Of a stretch of DNA of 64,000 nt, positions 38,800 to 46,236 are shown piece by piece. Below the pieces are notes generated by a model. The model saw nothing but the letters and a program-made list of their open reading frames with translations. It searched no databases and was not told where the DNA came from. A program made the translations under genes and the position numbers. How positions within the stretch are numbered: the first letter of the stretch is position 1; every line of letters starts with the position of its first letter. The DNA comes from Polyangiaceae bacterium. GTDB taxonomy: Bacteria; Myxococcota_A; Polyangia; Polyangiales; Polyangiaceae. The stretch is from contig CANJMI010000010.1 in NCBI GenBank assembly GCA_947475525.1, positions 62,001 to 126,000 on the forward strand, in the 5' to 3' direction.

Positions 38800-40280
38800 A
38801 GCGTTTTTGCTCGGTTTTCGCCCTCGCGCTGGCCCTGCAAGCGTGCGGCTCTGCGCCCAAGTCCGTAAAGCTTCCGGAGACGCACCCTGTGACGAACACG
38901 AACGATTCACTCGCCATTCGCCCGACACTCGACCCCCCAGTCGCGTTCAAGGCGATCGTACCGGAACGCTTTCAGACGAAAGAGGGCCTCACCGTTTGGC
39001 TCGTCGCGCGACCGGCACTGCCGCTCGTGTCCTTCGCCCTGATGGTGCCCTCAGGCTCGGCCGACGACCCGAGTGATCGCCCTGGTCTCGCGCACATCAC
39101 GGCCGACATGCTGGACGAAGGCGCGGGCTCGCGGGGCGCAATTGCGATCTCGACCGCGATCGAAGATCTCGGCGCGCGCTTTTCAACGAGCGCAGGACTC
39201 GACGGCTCGACCATCGCGCTCAGCGTGCTGAAGCAACACCTCGATGCCGGGTTCGAGATCTTCGCCGACTGCATCGCTCGCCCACGCTTCGAAGAAGCCG
39301 AGTACCGGCGCGTGAACGAGCTCTGGCAGAACGCGCTGAAGCGCCGCGACGACGATCCGCAGAGCGTCGCCCGCGTCGTACGAGCCGCCGTACTCTTCGG
39401 CGGTGACACCCCTTATGGGCACCCGACCGGAGGCCATGTGGCGACCGCGCAGGTCTTGAAACTCGGCGAGCTCAAAGCCTTCTACGCCTCCCATTACCGG
39501 CCCGACCGCGCGACGCTGATCGTCGCGGGAGACGTAACGCGCGCCGAGGTCGAAGCCCTGATAGCTCAGCGGCTCGCCGACTGGAAACGCCCGAAAACGC
39601 CGCTTCCCGCACGCGCAAAGCCGACGCCACCACTCGAGAACCGCCCGAAGCTCGTCCTGGTCGACAGGCCGGACGCGCCGCAATCGGTGCTGAGCTACAG
39701 CGCCCCAGGTCTGCGCGCCGCGGACACGTCGTTGCCGCTGCTCGAACTCGTGAACACCGCGCTTGGCGGCTCCTTCACGTCGCGCTTGAACCAAAATCTG
39801 CGCGAGGACCACCACTGGACCTACGGCGCGAGCTCGAGCTTCGCCGAGACCCGCGGTCAAGGGCCGTTCATCGCCCAAGCCGCGGTGTTCGTCGACTCAA
39901 CCGTCCCGGCGCTCCGCGAGCTGCTCTCGGAAATCGGAAAGATGCGCGACAGCGGCCTCACCGAAGACGAGTTCACGAAGGTGCGCGCGCGCGACCTCAC
40001 GGACCTCATTCAAACGAACGAAACACTCGACCACCTCGTCTCGCGCCTCGCCGATTTGGCCGAGCTCGAGCTCCCGGCCGATCACGACTCGCACGCGAGC
40101 GTCGCGCGACAAATGACCACGCGCGCCGCGCTCTCCGCGTTGGCGAAACAGCACCTCGCCCCCGAGCACGCGAGCATCGTCATCGTGGGTCCCCGCAGCG
40201 TGCTCGAGCCGCAGCTCGGCGTGCTTGGTCTCGGCGAGCCGGAGCTTCGCAGCCCGGACGGTCGTCGGGTCACGAGGTGA
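38796..40280 (+). CDS. M16-family protease-like subunit, inactive, lipoprotein
   Basis: Protein of 494 residues with a lipoprotein signal ending in LQAC. It aligns to the M16 fold (GLTVWLVARPALPLVSFALMVPSGS, partial), but the zinc site reads HITAD at residues 100-104 in place of HxxEH, so the catalytic Glu and second His are lost. A region HHWTYGASSSF matches the conserved C-terminal part used by the non-catalytic partner to hold substrate. The gene is coupled to the active subunit, so the two likely form a heterodimer with this partner anchored to the membrane by its lipid. Confidence 0.9.
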   Translation: MKRFCSVFALALALQACGSAPKSVKLPETHPVTNTNDSLAIRPTLDPPVAFKAIVPERFQTKEGLTVWLVARPALPLVSFALMVPSGSADDPSDRPGLAHITADMLDEGAGSRGAIAISTAIEDLGARFSTSAGLDGSTIALSVLKQHLDAGFEIFADCIARPRFEEAEYRRVNELWQNALKRRDDDPQSVARVVRAAVLFGGDTPYGHPTGGHVATAQVLKLGELKAFYASHYRPDRATLIVAGDVTRAEVEALIAQRLADWKRPKTPLPARAKPTPPLENRPKLVLVDRPDAPQSVLSYSAPGLRAADTSLPLLELVNTALGGSFTSRLNQNLREDHHWTYGASSSFAETRGQGPFIAQAAVFVDSTVPALRELLSEIGKMRDSGLTEDEFTKVRARDLTDLIQTNETLDHLVSRLADLAELELPADHDSHASVARQMTTRAALSALAKQHLAPEHASIVIVGPRSVLEPQLGVLGLGEPELRSPDGRRVTR

Positions 40281-40346
40281 CGTTGGCCCGCGTGTTGCTC
40301 TGAACCCATTGTCCACGACGCGCGACGCACAATCCCCCGAGCTCCG

Positions 40347-41372
40347 ATGAAGCGATTCGCCCTAGTCTCCATTCTTTTTGCACTCACGACCTTCTGTACG
40401 GGCTGCCCGACCGAGACGGAGCCGCAGCCGAACGGCCCTGCGTGGTCGCAACTATTTTCACGGCTCCCGGGCGCGCTGATCTCGATCTGGGGGACCAGCT
40501 CCGCGAACATATGGACCGTAGGCGGCGACGCCGAGGATGGCGACGGCCCGATGGCCATGCACTTCGACGGGACGCAGTGGACGCGCCACTTAACAGGAAA
40601 AACAGGCGATTTGTGGTGGGTGCACGGGTTCGAGGCCGGCCCCATCTTCATGGGCGGAGCGAACGGCACGGTCCTCCGTTACGAAGGCGCGACCTTCGAG
40701 AAGATGGTGACGCCCGCGGCCGCCGGCACGGTCTTCGGCATTTGGGGCGCGAGCGCGGACGACGTGTGGGCCGTCGGAGGAGCCGGCAGTACGCCGACCG
40801 GTGGCTTCATTTGGCACTACGACGGCAAAGCCTGGGCACCTCACCCAGCCGCACCCGCCGACCTCGCGGACACGACGACGGTCTTCAAAGCGTGGGGCGC
40901 GAGCGCGGACGACGTCTGGTTCGTCGGCACGGGCGGACTTGTGCTGCACTTCGACGGCAAGACGATGACGAAGGTCGCCGTCCCGACGGACCAGACGCTC
41001 TTCACCGTGAGCGGCACGGACAGCCGCGCGTACGCGGTCGGTGCCGACGGCGTCATCCTCGAGAACGCGGGCGCAGGCTGGCTCGACGCGGCTCCCGACA
41101 ACCAGCAGCAGATGAACGGCATCGCGGCACGCGGTGAGTCCGCATTCGCGGTCGGCATCTTCGGCGGGGTGATGCAACGCACCGCCGGTCAATGGGCCCG
41201 CATCGAGACGGGCCTGATCTTCCAGGACGACTACCATGGCGTGTGGATCGATCCGGCAGGGGGCGCGTGGTGCGTCGGTGGCCAAGTCGCGGCCCTGCCC
41301 CTCGTCGACGGAACAATCGCCTACTACGGCTCGGCGGACGTGCCGGGCTCGACCTACGCGATCCAGCAATAG
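40347..41372 (+). CDS. Lipoprotein with WG-type beta-propeller repeats
   Basis: Protein of 341 residues. The signal peptide ends at TGC within TFCTGC. The body contains at least five blades with the myxobacterial repeat WGxSxxDVWxVGxxG, for example WGASADDVWAVGGAG and WGASADDVWFVGTGG, alternating with LHFDG-type strands. Such proteins are predicted six- or seven-bladed propellers on the cell surface; no enzyme motif is visible. It sits just before the NHL lipoprotein operon, and a 108-base gap separates them. Confidence 0.8.
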   Translation: MKRFALVSILFALTTFCTGCPTETEPQPNGPAWSQLFSRLPGALISIWGTSSANIWTVGGDAEDGDGPMAMHFDGTQWTRHLTGKTGDLWWVHGFEAGPIFMGGANGTVLRYEGATFEKMVTPAAAGTVFGIWGASADDVWAVGGAGSTPTGGFIWHYDGKAWAPHPAAPADLADTTTVFKAWGASADDVWFVGTGGLVLHFDGKTMTKVAVPTDQTLFTVSGTDSRAYAVGADGVILENAGAGWLDAAPDNQQQMNGIAARGESAFAVGIFGGVMQRTAGQWARIETGLIFQDDYHGVWIDPAGGAWCVGGQVAALPLVDGTIAYYGSADVPGSTYAIQQ

Positions 41373-41470
41373 ACGGGCTCGCCGAGAGCGCGCGGCCTCG
41401 AAAAAAAATGAGGCTGAGCTTGCAACGTGTGCGAACGTGAACGTGAATCTAGAATCGTTTTGAAGCGGTA

Positions 41471-41474
41471 GGAG
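41471..41474 (+). promoter_or_regulatory. Ribosome binding site of the first NHL lipoprotein
   Basis: GGAG followed by a six-base spacer and ATG 41481. It fixes the start that also gives a correct signal peptide. A TAGAAT at 41450-41455 could be a -10 element, but there is no -35 match at the right distance. Confidence 0.5.
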
Positions 41475-41480
41475 TGAACG

Positions 41481-42680
41481 ATGTTGCGAATCAATTCATT
41501 GGGTGGAGTGGCAGTTCTCGCCGCGCTAGTGGGCTTCACTTCTGCCTGCACGAAAACGCCCGAGCCCGAGAAACCCGACTGCCAGGAACAGCCCGGCATC
41601 GCGTGCATCTGGGCAGGTGCGACGGGTGCCCTCGGCTTCAACGGCGACGGCCATGATCGCCGCGACACGATGCTCTACTGGCCTATCGACATGGAGTTCG
41701 CGCCAGACGGTACGCCATGGATCCTCGACTGGAACAACCACCTCATCCGCAAGCTGAATGGCGATCAGACCTTCACCACCGTCGTCGGTTCGTTCCTCGG
41801 TGACGGCGCCGCCGACGGCAGCGACGCGCAGGCCCCTGGCGCACCTGGCCTCGAGGTCAGCCTCAATCATCCGACCGACATCGTCTTCAAAGCCGATGGC
41901 ACCCTCGTCTTCGCGGCGTGGCACAACCACAAGATCCGCGAGCTCGACCCGACCACCGGCAACGTGGTCATCGTCTACGGAAAAGGTCCCGGGTTCGCCG
42001 GCGACGGCGCCACCGACGCGGCCACGATTCGCTTCAATCAGCCGAGCAAGATCGCCTTCGACTCGAAAGGCTCGTTCTACGTAGTCGATCAGCGCAACTT
42101 CCGCGTGCGCAAGATCTCCGCGGACGGGAGTGAGGTCGGCACGCTCGCCGGCAACGGAAAGAAGGGCTTCTCCGGAGACACCGGACCAGCCATCGACGCG
42201 CAGCTCGAGTTCGAGGCGGGACCGAACCCCGAGCCCTCGGGCGCGGTCGCCGTTCGCACCTCGGACGACGCCGTCTTTGTGGCCGACGCGTTGAACCATC
42301 GCGTCCGAATGATCGACAAAAACGGGATCATCACGACGATCGCCGGCACCGGGACCGACGGTTTTAGCGGGGATGGCGGCAAGGCTACGGACGCTGAACT
42401 CTCGAACGTGAAAGACATGGAATTCGGTCCCGACGGGAGGCTCTACCTTGCCGACGCCGACAACAACCGCATCCGCAGCATCGATCTCGCGACCGGGCTC
42501 ATCGAGACCGTGGCCGGCAACGGAACCAAGGGCAGCGACGAAGTCGATGGGATTGGTGCGCGCGACATCACCCTGTACCGCCCGTTCGGCATTGCGTTCG
42601 ACGCCGCCGGCTCGCTCTACATTTCCGACACCTTCAACAGCCGCATCATCAAGGTCCCCGGCGTCGCCGTGGCGAAGTGA
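41481..42680 (+). CDS. NHL-repeat beta-propeller lipoprotein 1
   Basis: Protein of 399 residues with a lipoprotein signal ending at FTSAC. A short Cys-containing head (PDCQEQPGIACIWAG) is followed by six or so NHL repeats, such as DWNNHLIRKL, AWHNHKIREL, DQRNFRVRKI, DALNHRVRMI and DADNNRIRSI, each preceded by DG. NHL propellers bind proteins, peptides or small ligands. The ATG at 41481 has a good ribosome site, GGAG, six bases before it. The next propeller gene follows after eight bases, so it is the first gene of a four-gene operon. Confidence 0.9.
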   Translation: MLRINSLGGVAVLAALVGFTSACTKTPEPEKPDCQEQPGIACIWAGATGALGFNGDGHDRRDTMLYWPIDMEFAPDGTPWILDWNNHLIRKLNGDQTFTTVVGSFLGDGAADGSDAQAPGAPGLEVSLNHPTDIVFKADGTLVFAAWHNHKIRELDPTTGNVVIVYGKGPGFAGDGATDAATIRFNQPSKIAFDSKGSFYVVDQRNFRVRKISADGSEVGTLAGNGKKGFSGDTGPAIDAQLEFEAGPNPEPSGAVAVRTSDDAVFVADALNHRVRMIDKNGIITTIAGTGTDGFSGDGGKATDAELSNVKDMEFGPDGRLYLADADNNRIRSIDLATGLIETVAGNGTKGSDEVDGIGARDITLYRPFGIAFDAAGSLYISDTFNSRIIKVPGVAVAK

Positions 42681-42688
42681 GCCCTCCA

Positions 42689-43930
42689 ATGAAACGTGTT
42701 CTACCCCTGATCACCTTGAGCCTCTTCGCCTGCTCACCCAAGGGTGAAACCGCAGACGAACCCTGCGTGCCAACCTCCGGCACCATCTGCACGGTCGTCG
42801 GCACCGAGATCCTCGCCCTCGCGGGCGACGGCGCCAAGGCGTCGGCGGCTTCGCTCTACTGGCCGATGGACATGACGATCGGACCGGACGGCAACTGGTA
42901 CATCGTCGACTGGAACAACCACCGCATCCGTAAAGTCGATCAGACCACCGGCCTCATCACGACGATCGCTGGCATCGACGATCTCGGCGACGGACCCGAA
43001 GGACCGGCCACTCAGTCGCACTTCAATCACCCGACCCAGGTCGTGTTCGACGACGACGATCACATGCTGATCGCCGCCTGGCACAACAGCAAAGTGAAGA
43101 GCGTCGACATGAAGACCGGCATCCTCACCGACACCTGCGGTGACGGCCTGCGCTCCTACAAAGGCGACGGCGGCATGGCGAAGGCTGCGTCTTTCGACTT
43201 GACCGTCTCGATGGCCTACGGCCCCGACAAGACGCTCTACATTCTCGATCAAGCCAACCAGCGCATCCGCGCGATCGACAACCAAGACCTGGTCTCGAAC
43301 TACGCAGGCGCACCCTGCGTTGTGAACCAGTGCGCCGACGGGGAAGTTCCGGAGGCCTGCCCGACCAACCAAAAGATGGTGTGCAACGTCGCCATGAACG
43401 CCGCGCTGTGCACCGCGACGCCCGGCTGCCTTGGCGGCTTCGCAGGTGATGGCGAAACAGCCGACAAGTTGCGCATGAAGCAACCGGTCTCGCAGAGCGC
43501 GGACCCCGGCGGACGCCTCGTCGTCGATGCCGAAGGCAATCTCTATTTTAGCGACATCCTGAACCATCGGGTCCGTAAGATCGACGCGAAGACGAAAGTC
43601 GTGACGACGGTTGTCGGAAGCGGCGAGAAGGGCGTCGCGGGCGACGGCGGGAAGGCAACAGCCGCGCAAATGAACCGGCCGAGCGATCTCGCATTGGCGG
43701 CCGACGGCACCCTCTACGTCGCGGACACGTACAACTCGTGCGTGCGAGCCGTGAAGGACGGCATCATCACCACCGTCGCAGGCCAGTGCGGAAAGGACGG
43801 CTTCTCCGGTGACCGCGGCGCCCCAACCGAAGCGCTCCTGCATCGGCCGTACGGCATCGAGCTTGCGGCGAATGGGGACTTGTACATCGCCGACACGTTC
43901 AACGGCCGCATCCGAGTCGTCACGAAGTAG
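42689..43930 (+). CDS. NHL-repeat beta-propeller lipoprotein 2
   Basis: Protein of about 413 residues. The signal peptide ends in the lipobox LSLFAC. A disulfide-like segment (CVPTSGTICTVVG) precedes NHL blades, including DWNNHRIRKV, AWHNSKVKSV, DQANQRIRAI, DILNHRVRKI and DTYNSCVRAV, ending DTFNGRIRVV. It differs from NHL protein 1 by a Cys-rich loop (about six Cys, around residues 205-245) inserted between blades 3 and 4. ATG 42689 is used because the GTG at 42677 overlaps the previous stop and lies ahead of the signal peptide. Confidence 0.9.
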   Translation: MKRVLPLITLSLFACSPKGETADEPCVPTSGTICTVVGTEILALAGDGAKASAASLYWPMDMTIGPDGNWYIVDWNNHRIRKVDQTTGLITTIAGIDDLGDGPEGPATQSHFNHPTQVVFDDDDHMLIAAWHNSKVKSVDMKTGILTDTCGDGLRSYKGDGGMAKAASFDLTVSMAYGPDKTLYILDQANQRIRAIDNQDLVSNYAGAPCVVNQCADGEVPEACPTNQKMVCNVAMNAALCTATPGCLGGFAGDGETADKLRMKQPVSQSADPGGRLVVDAEGNLYFSDILNHRVRKIDAKTKVVTTVVGSGEKGVAGDGGKATAAQMNRPSDLALAADGTLYVADTYNSCVRAVKDGIITTVAGQCGKDGFSGDRGAPTEALLHRPYGIELAANGDLYIADTFNGRIRVVTK

Positions 43931-43940
43931 CGCCAAAAGC

Positions 43941-44477
43941 ATGGCTTCCGATCAAAACCCCGCGCGCGCGACGCTGCTGTTTGGCTGCGCGGTGGTTCTC
44001 TCGATTGGCACAGCGTGCAGCCCGGCTCCCACGCCGCCGGCGTCGATCGAACCGTTGTGGCCCGCCGATTATGCTGCGAGCTACACGCAGGTTCGACCGT
44101 GTCGACGCAGCATCGATCACGATCTCGGTTACGTGACCATCCACGCCAACCCTTCGTCAAACGAGGCCTACGCGAAGCGTGACGCGCCGTTTCCCGTTGG
44201 CTCGACGATCCTCAAGGTGGAATACGACGACGAAGAGTGCACGACACTGCGAGGCTTCACCGTGATGTTGCGCGAGCCCGCAGGCTACGACCCTGGCTTC
44301 GGCGACTGGCACTGGCAAAAGGCCGACGCGGCGCGCACCGTGTTTCTCGACGGCAAGCGCTCGATGCCGCCCGCCAACCCACCCACGGCGATCGATCGTT
44401 GTGCGAGGTGCCACGATGACTGCGGCAAAGCGCCGGACGGGTTCGACGGGACTTGCTCGGCCGTCAACGCGATGTGA
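43941..44477 (+). CDS. Cytochrome P460-like c-type heme lipoprotein
   Basis: Protein of 178 residues. The lipobox is SIGTAC (Cys26). The rest fits the cytochrome P460 family. It has YVTIHANPSSN near residue 64, PVGSTILKVEYDD with the Lys at about residue 92, FTVMLREPAGYDPGFGDWHW around 106-125, and a C-terminal c-heme site CARCH at residues 154-158. P460 cytochromes oxidise hydroxylamine or bind NO with a Lys-heme crosslink, but many paralogues have unknown roles. It lies inside a run of propeller lipoproteins ten bases after NHL 2 and fourteen bases before NHL 3. A longer frame opens at 43809 inside the previous gene and is not used. Confidence 0.82.
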   Translation: MASDQNPARATLLFGCAVVLSIGTACSPAPTPPASIEPLWPADYAASYTQVRPCRRSIDHDLGYVTIHANPSSNEAYAKRDAPFPVGSTILKVEYDDEECTTLRGFTVMLREPAGYDPGFGDWHWQKADAARTVFLDGKRSMPPANPPTAIDRCARCHDDCGKAPDGFDGTCSAVNAM

Positions 44478-44491
44478 CGGACAGTGGCCGA

Positions 44492-45601
44492 ATGAGGACG
44501 GTGAAGCGTGACGGCCTCTACCTCGCGCTCGGGCCTGTCGCTGCGCTCGCGCTCGCCGCTTGCAGCCCTGCCGCCGCGCCACCTTGCGAAGGAGCGGGCG
44601 TCATTTGCCGCGTCGCCGGCACCGGACTTGCGGCCTTCGCTGGCGACGGCAAACCGGCCACCGAAACGGCGCTCTACCTCCCTTCGGCGGTTCGCCGTGG
44701 CCCGGACAACCTCATCTACGTCATGGACTTCAACAACCACCGCCTGCGTCGTGTAGGCAGCGACGGAGCGATGCGCACCGCGATCGGAGTCGGGCTGCAC
44801 GCGTTCGCCGTCGAAGGCGCAAACGCACTCGCCACGCCCCTCGAGAACCCGGTGGACTTCGGCTTCGACGAGAGCGGCGCTGTCGTGTTCGTCTCTTACC
44901 ACGATCCGCGCATTCTCCGTGTGGGGGCGCCGGGCACGCTCGAGGTGCTGGCGGGGACGGGTGATGTCGGTGACGACGGCGACGAAGGTCCTGCGCTCGC
45001 AGCGCGGTTCCACCAACTCGCAGGCATGAGCATCGCGCCCGATGGACGCATCGCCGTCAGCGACGACGAGGCCCACCGGATTCGCGTCCTCGAAGCCGGC
45101 ACCATGAGATCCGTTGCTGGAACGAGTGAAAACGCTGGGTTTTCAGGAGACGGCGGACCTGCGAAGGACGCCTTGCTCGACGCACCGCGCGGCCTTGCGT
45201 TCGACGTTGAAGGCCGGCTCTACCTTGCGGACAGCGGAAATCATCGCATCCGGCGCGTCGAAAAAGACGGCACCATCACGACCGTCTGCGGCAACGGCAC
45301 CAAGGGCGCAGGTGGCGACGGCGGCCTCGCGAAAGACGCATCGCTCGACTCGCCCGAAGGCGTGGCGGTAGGCGCCGACGGCTCGCTCTACGTCGCCGAC
45401 ACCGGGAATCATCGCATCCGCCGCGTCGATCCGAATGGCGTCATCGGCACGCTGGTCGGCAGCGACGCGGGCTTCGACGGCGACGGCGGCGCCGCGACCC
45501 TTGCGCACCTCCGTGGGCCATCGCGGATCAGCCTCGATGGGGACGTGCTCTTCGTAGCCGACCAACGGAACAATGTGGCGCGGCTCGTCTTCTTACGTTG
45601 A
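44492..45601 (+). CDS. NHL-repeat beta-propeller lipoprotein 3
   Basis: Protein of about 369 residues with lipobox LALAAC. The disulfide-like head (CEGAGVICRVAG) and blades DFNNHRLRRV, DDEAHRIRVL, DSGNHRIRRV and DTGNHRIRRV parallel those of the two upstream propellers. The final blade reads DQRNNVARLV. It starts fourteen bases after the P460-like gene and is the last gene of this operon. The ATG at 44492 opens the signal peptide; the earlier start at 44453 overlaps the P460 gene. Confidence 0.9.
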   Translation: MRTVKRDGLYLALGPVAALALAACSPAAAPPCEGAGVICRVAGTGLAAFAGDGKPATETALYLPSAVRRGPDNLIYVMDFNNHRLRRVGSDGAMRTAIGVGLHAFAVEGANALATPLENPVDFGFDESGAVVFVSYHDPRILRVGAPGTLEVLAGTGDVGDDGDEGPALAARFHQLAGMSIAPDGRIAVSDDEAHRIRVLEAGTMRSVAGTSENAGFSGDGGPAKDALLDAPRGLAFDVEGRLYLADSGNHRIRRVEKDGTITTVCGNGTKGAGGDGGLAKDASLDSPEGVAVGADGSLYVADTGNHRIRRVDPNGVIGTLVGSDAGFDGDGGAATLAHLRGPSRISLDGDVLFVADQRNNVARLVFLR

Positions 45602-45641
45602 GGCCGCATCCATCGCAGCCCGTCCCGGCAGGCTTCGTGGG

Positions 45642-46187
45642 CTACGGAGCGTCGGGCTGAAAGACGACGGGACTCCGCGGCGCGCCTTCGTGAACGTCAC
45701 CATTGCCGTACCAAACGAGATAACTCGGCTCGACCGCACCATCGAGCGTGAGCTCGACGTCGAGCAGCGCACCTGGCTTCGACACGAGCGTGATGCCGTC
45801 GCTGTCGACATCGGTGGAGCTGACGAACGTGAAGGTTCCGTCTCCGTGATCGTCGATGCGGTCACCCGCTTCGAAGTCGAGAGCGGCGAGCGTATCGATG
45901 CCCCCGCGGGGATAGGCATAGACGCCAAACGCGCAGTTGTAGCCGGTTTTTTTCGTGTCGCAGGTCGTCCAGAGATGCCACGTGCCACCGCGCTCGTACT
46001 CGACGAGTAGGGCCGCGCCTTCACCAAGCGACGTGCTCAGCGTGTGCCCGGCGTCGATCGTCGTGAAGTAAGGATCCGCCTCGCTCGCATCGTACAAGCC
46101 GCCGTCGCCGCGGTGGTCACCACACGCGGCGGAACCGAGCAAAAGGGCAAGCGCCGCAAGAGAACTGAGTTTTTCAAACCGTGCCAT
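45642..46187 (-). CDS. Small lipoprotein of unknown function
   Basis: Protein of about 181 residues with a clear lipoprotein signal (LLLGSAAC). It holds two Cys within a TCDTKKTGYNC segment and an acidic, probably beta-rich body without recognised motifs. The frame extends upstream to 46310 through the 3' repeat of the DUF6600 gene, but that part is a repeat read-through. ATG 46187 gives the signal peptide. It converges on NHL protein 3. Confidence 0.6.
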   Translation of the reverse strand: MARFEKLSSLAALALLLGSAACGDHRGDGGLYDASEADPYFTTIDAGHTLSTSLGEGAALLVEYERGGTWHLWTTCDTKKTGYNCAFGVYAYPRGGIDTLAALDFEAGDRIDDHGDGTFTFVSSTDVDSDGITLVSKPGALLDVELTLDGAVEPSYLVWYGNGDVHEGAPRSPVVFQPDAP

Positions 46188-46236
46188 CGGGTAACCCTCC
46201 GCGTCGCAAATGCGATGAACGAATACTAGCTCAGGT

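Noticed and set aside
41400-41409. A-run after the WG propeller gene, considered as a terminator
   Set aside because: The run is A on the sense strand and would need to be T for the plus-strand gene; the preceding GC stretch does not form a clean hairpin.
41526-45565. Several minus-strand frames opposite the NHL operon
   Set aside because: Antisense to propeller repeats; the regular repeat DNA creates matching open frames on the other strand.
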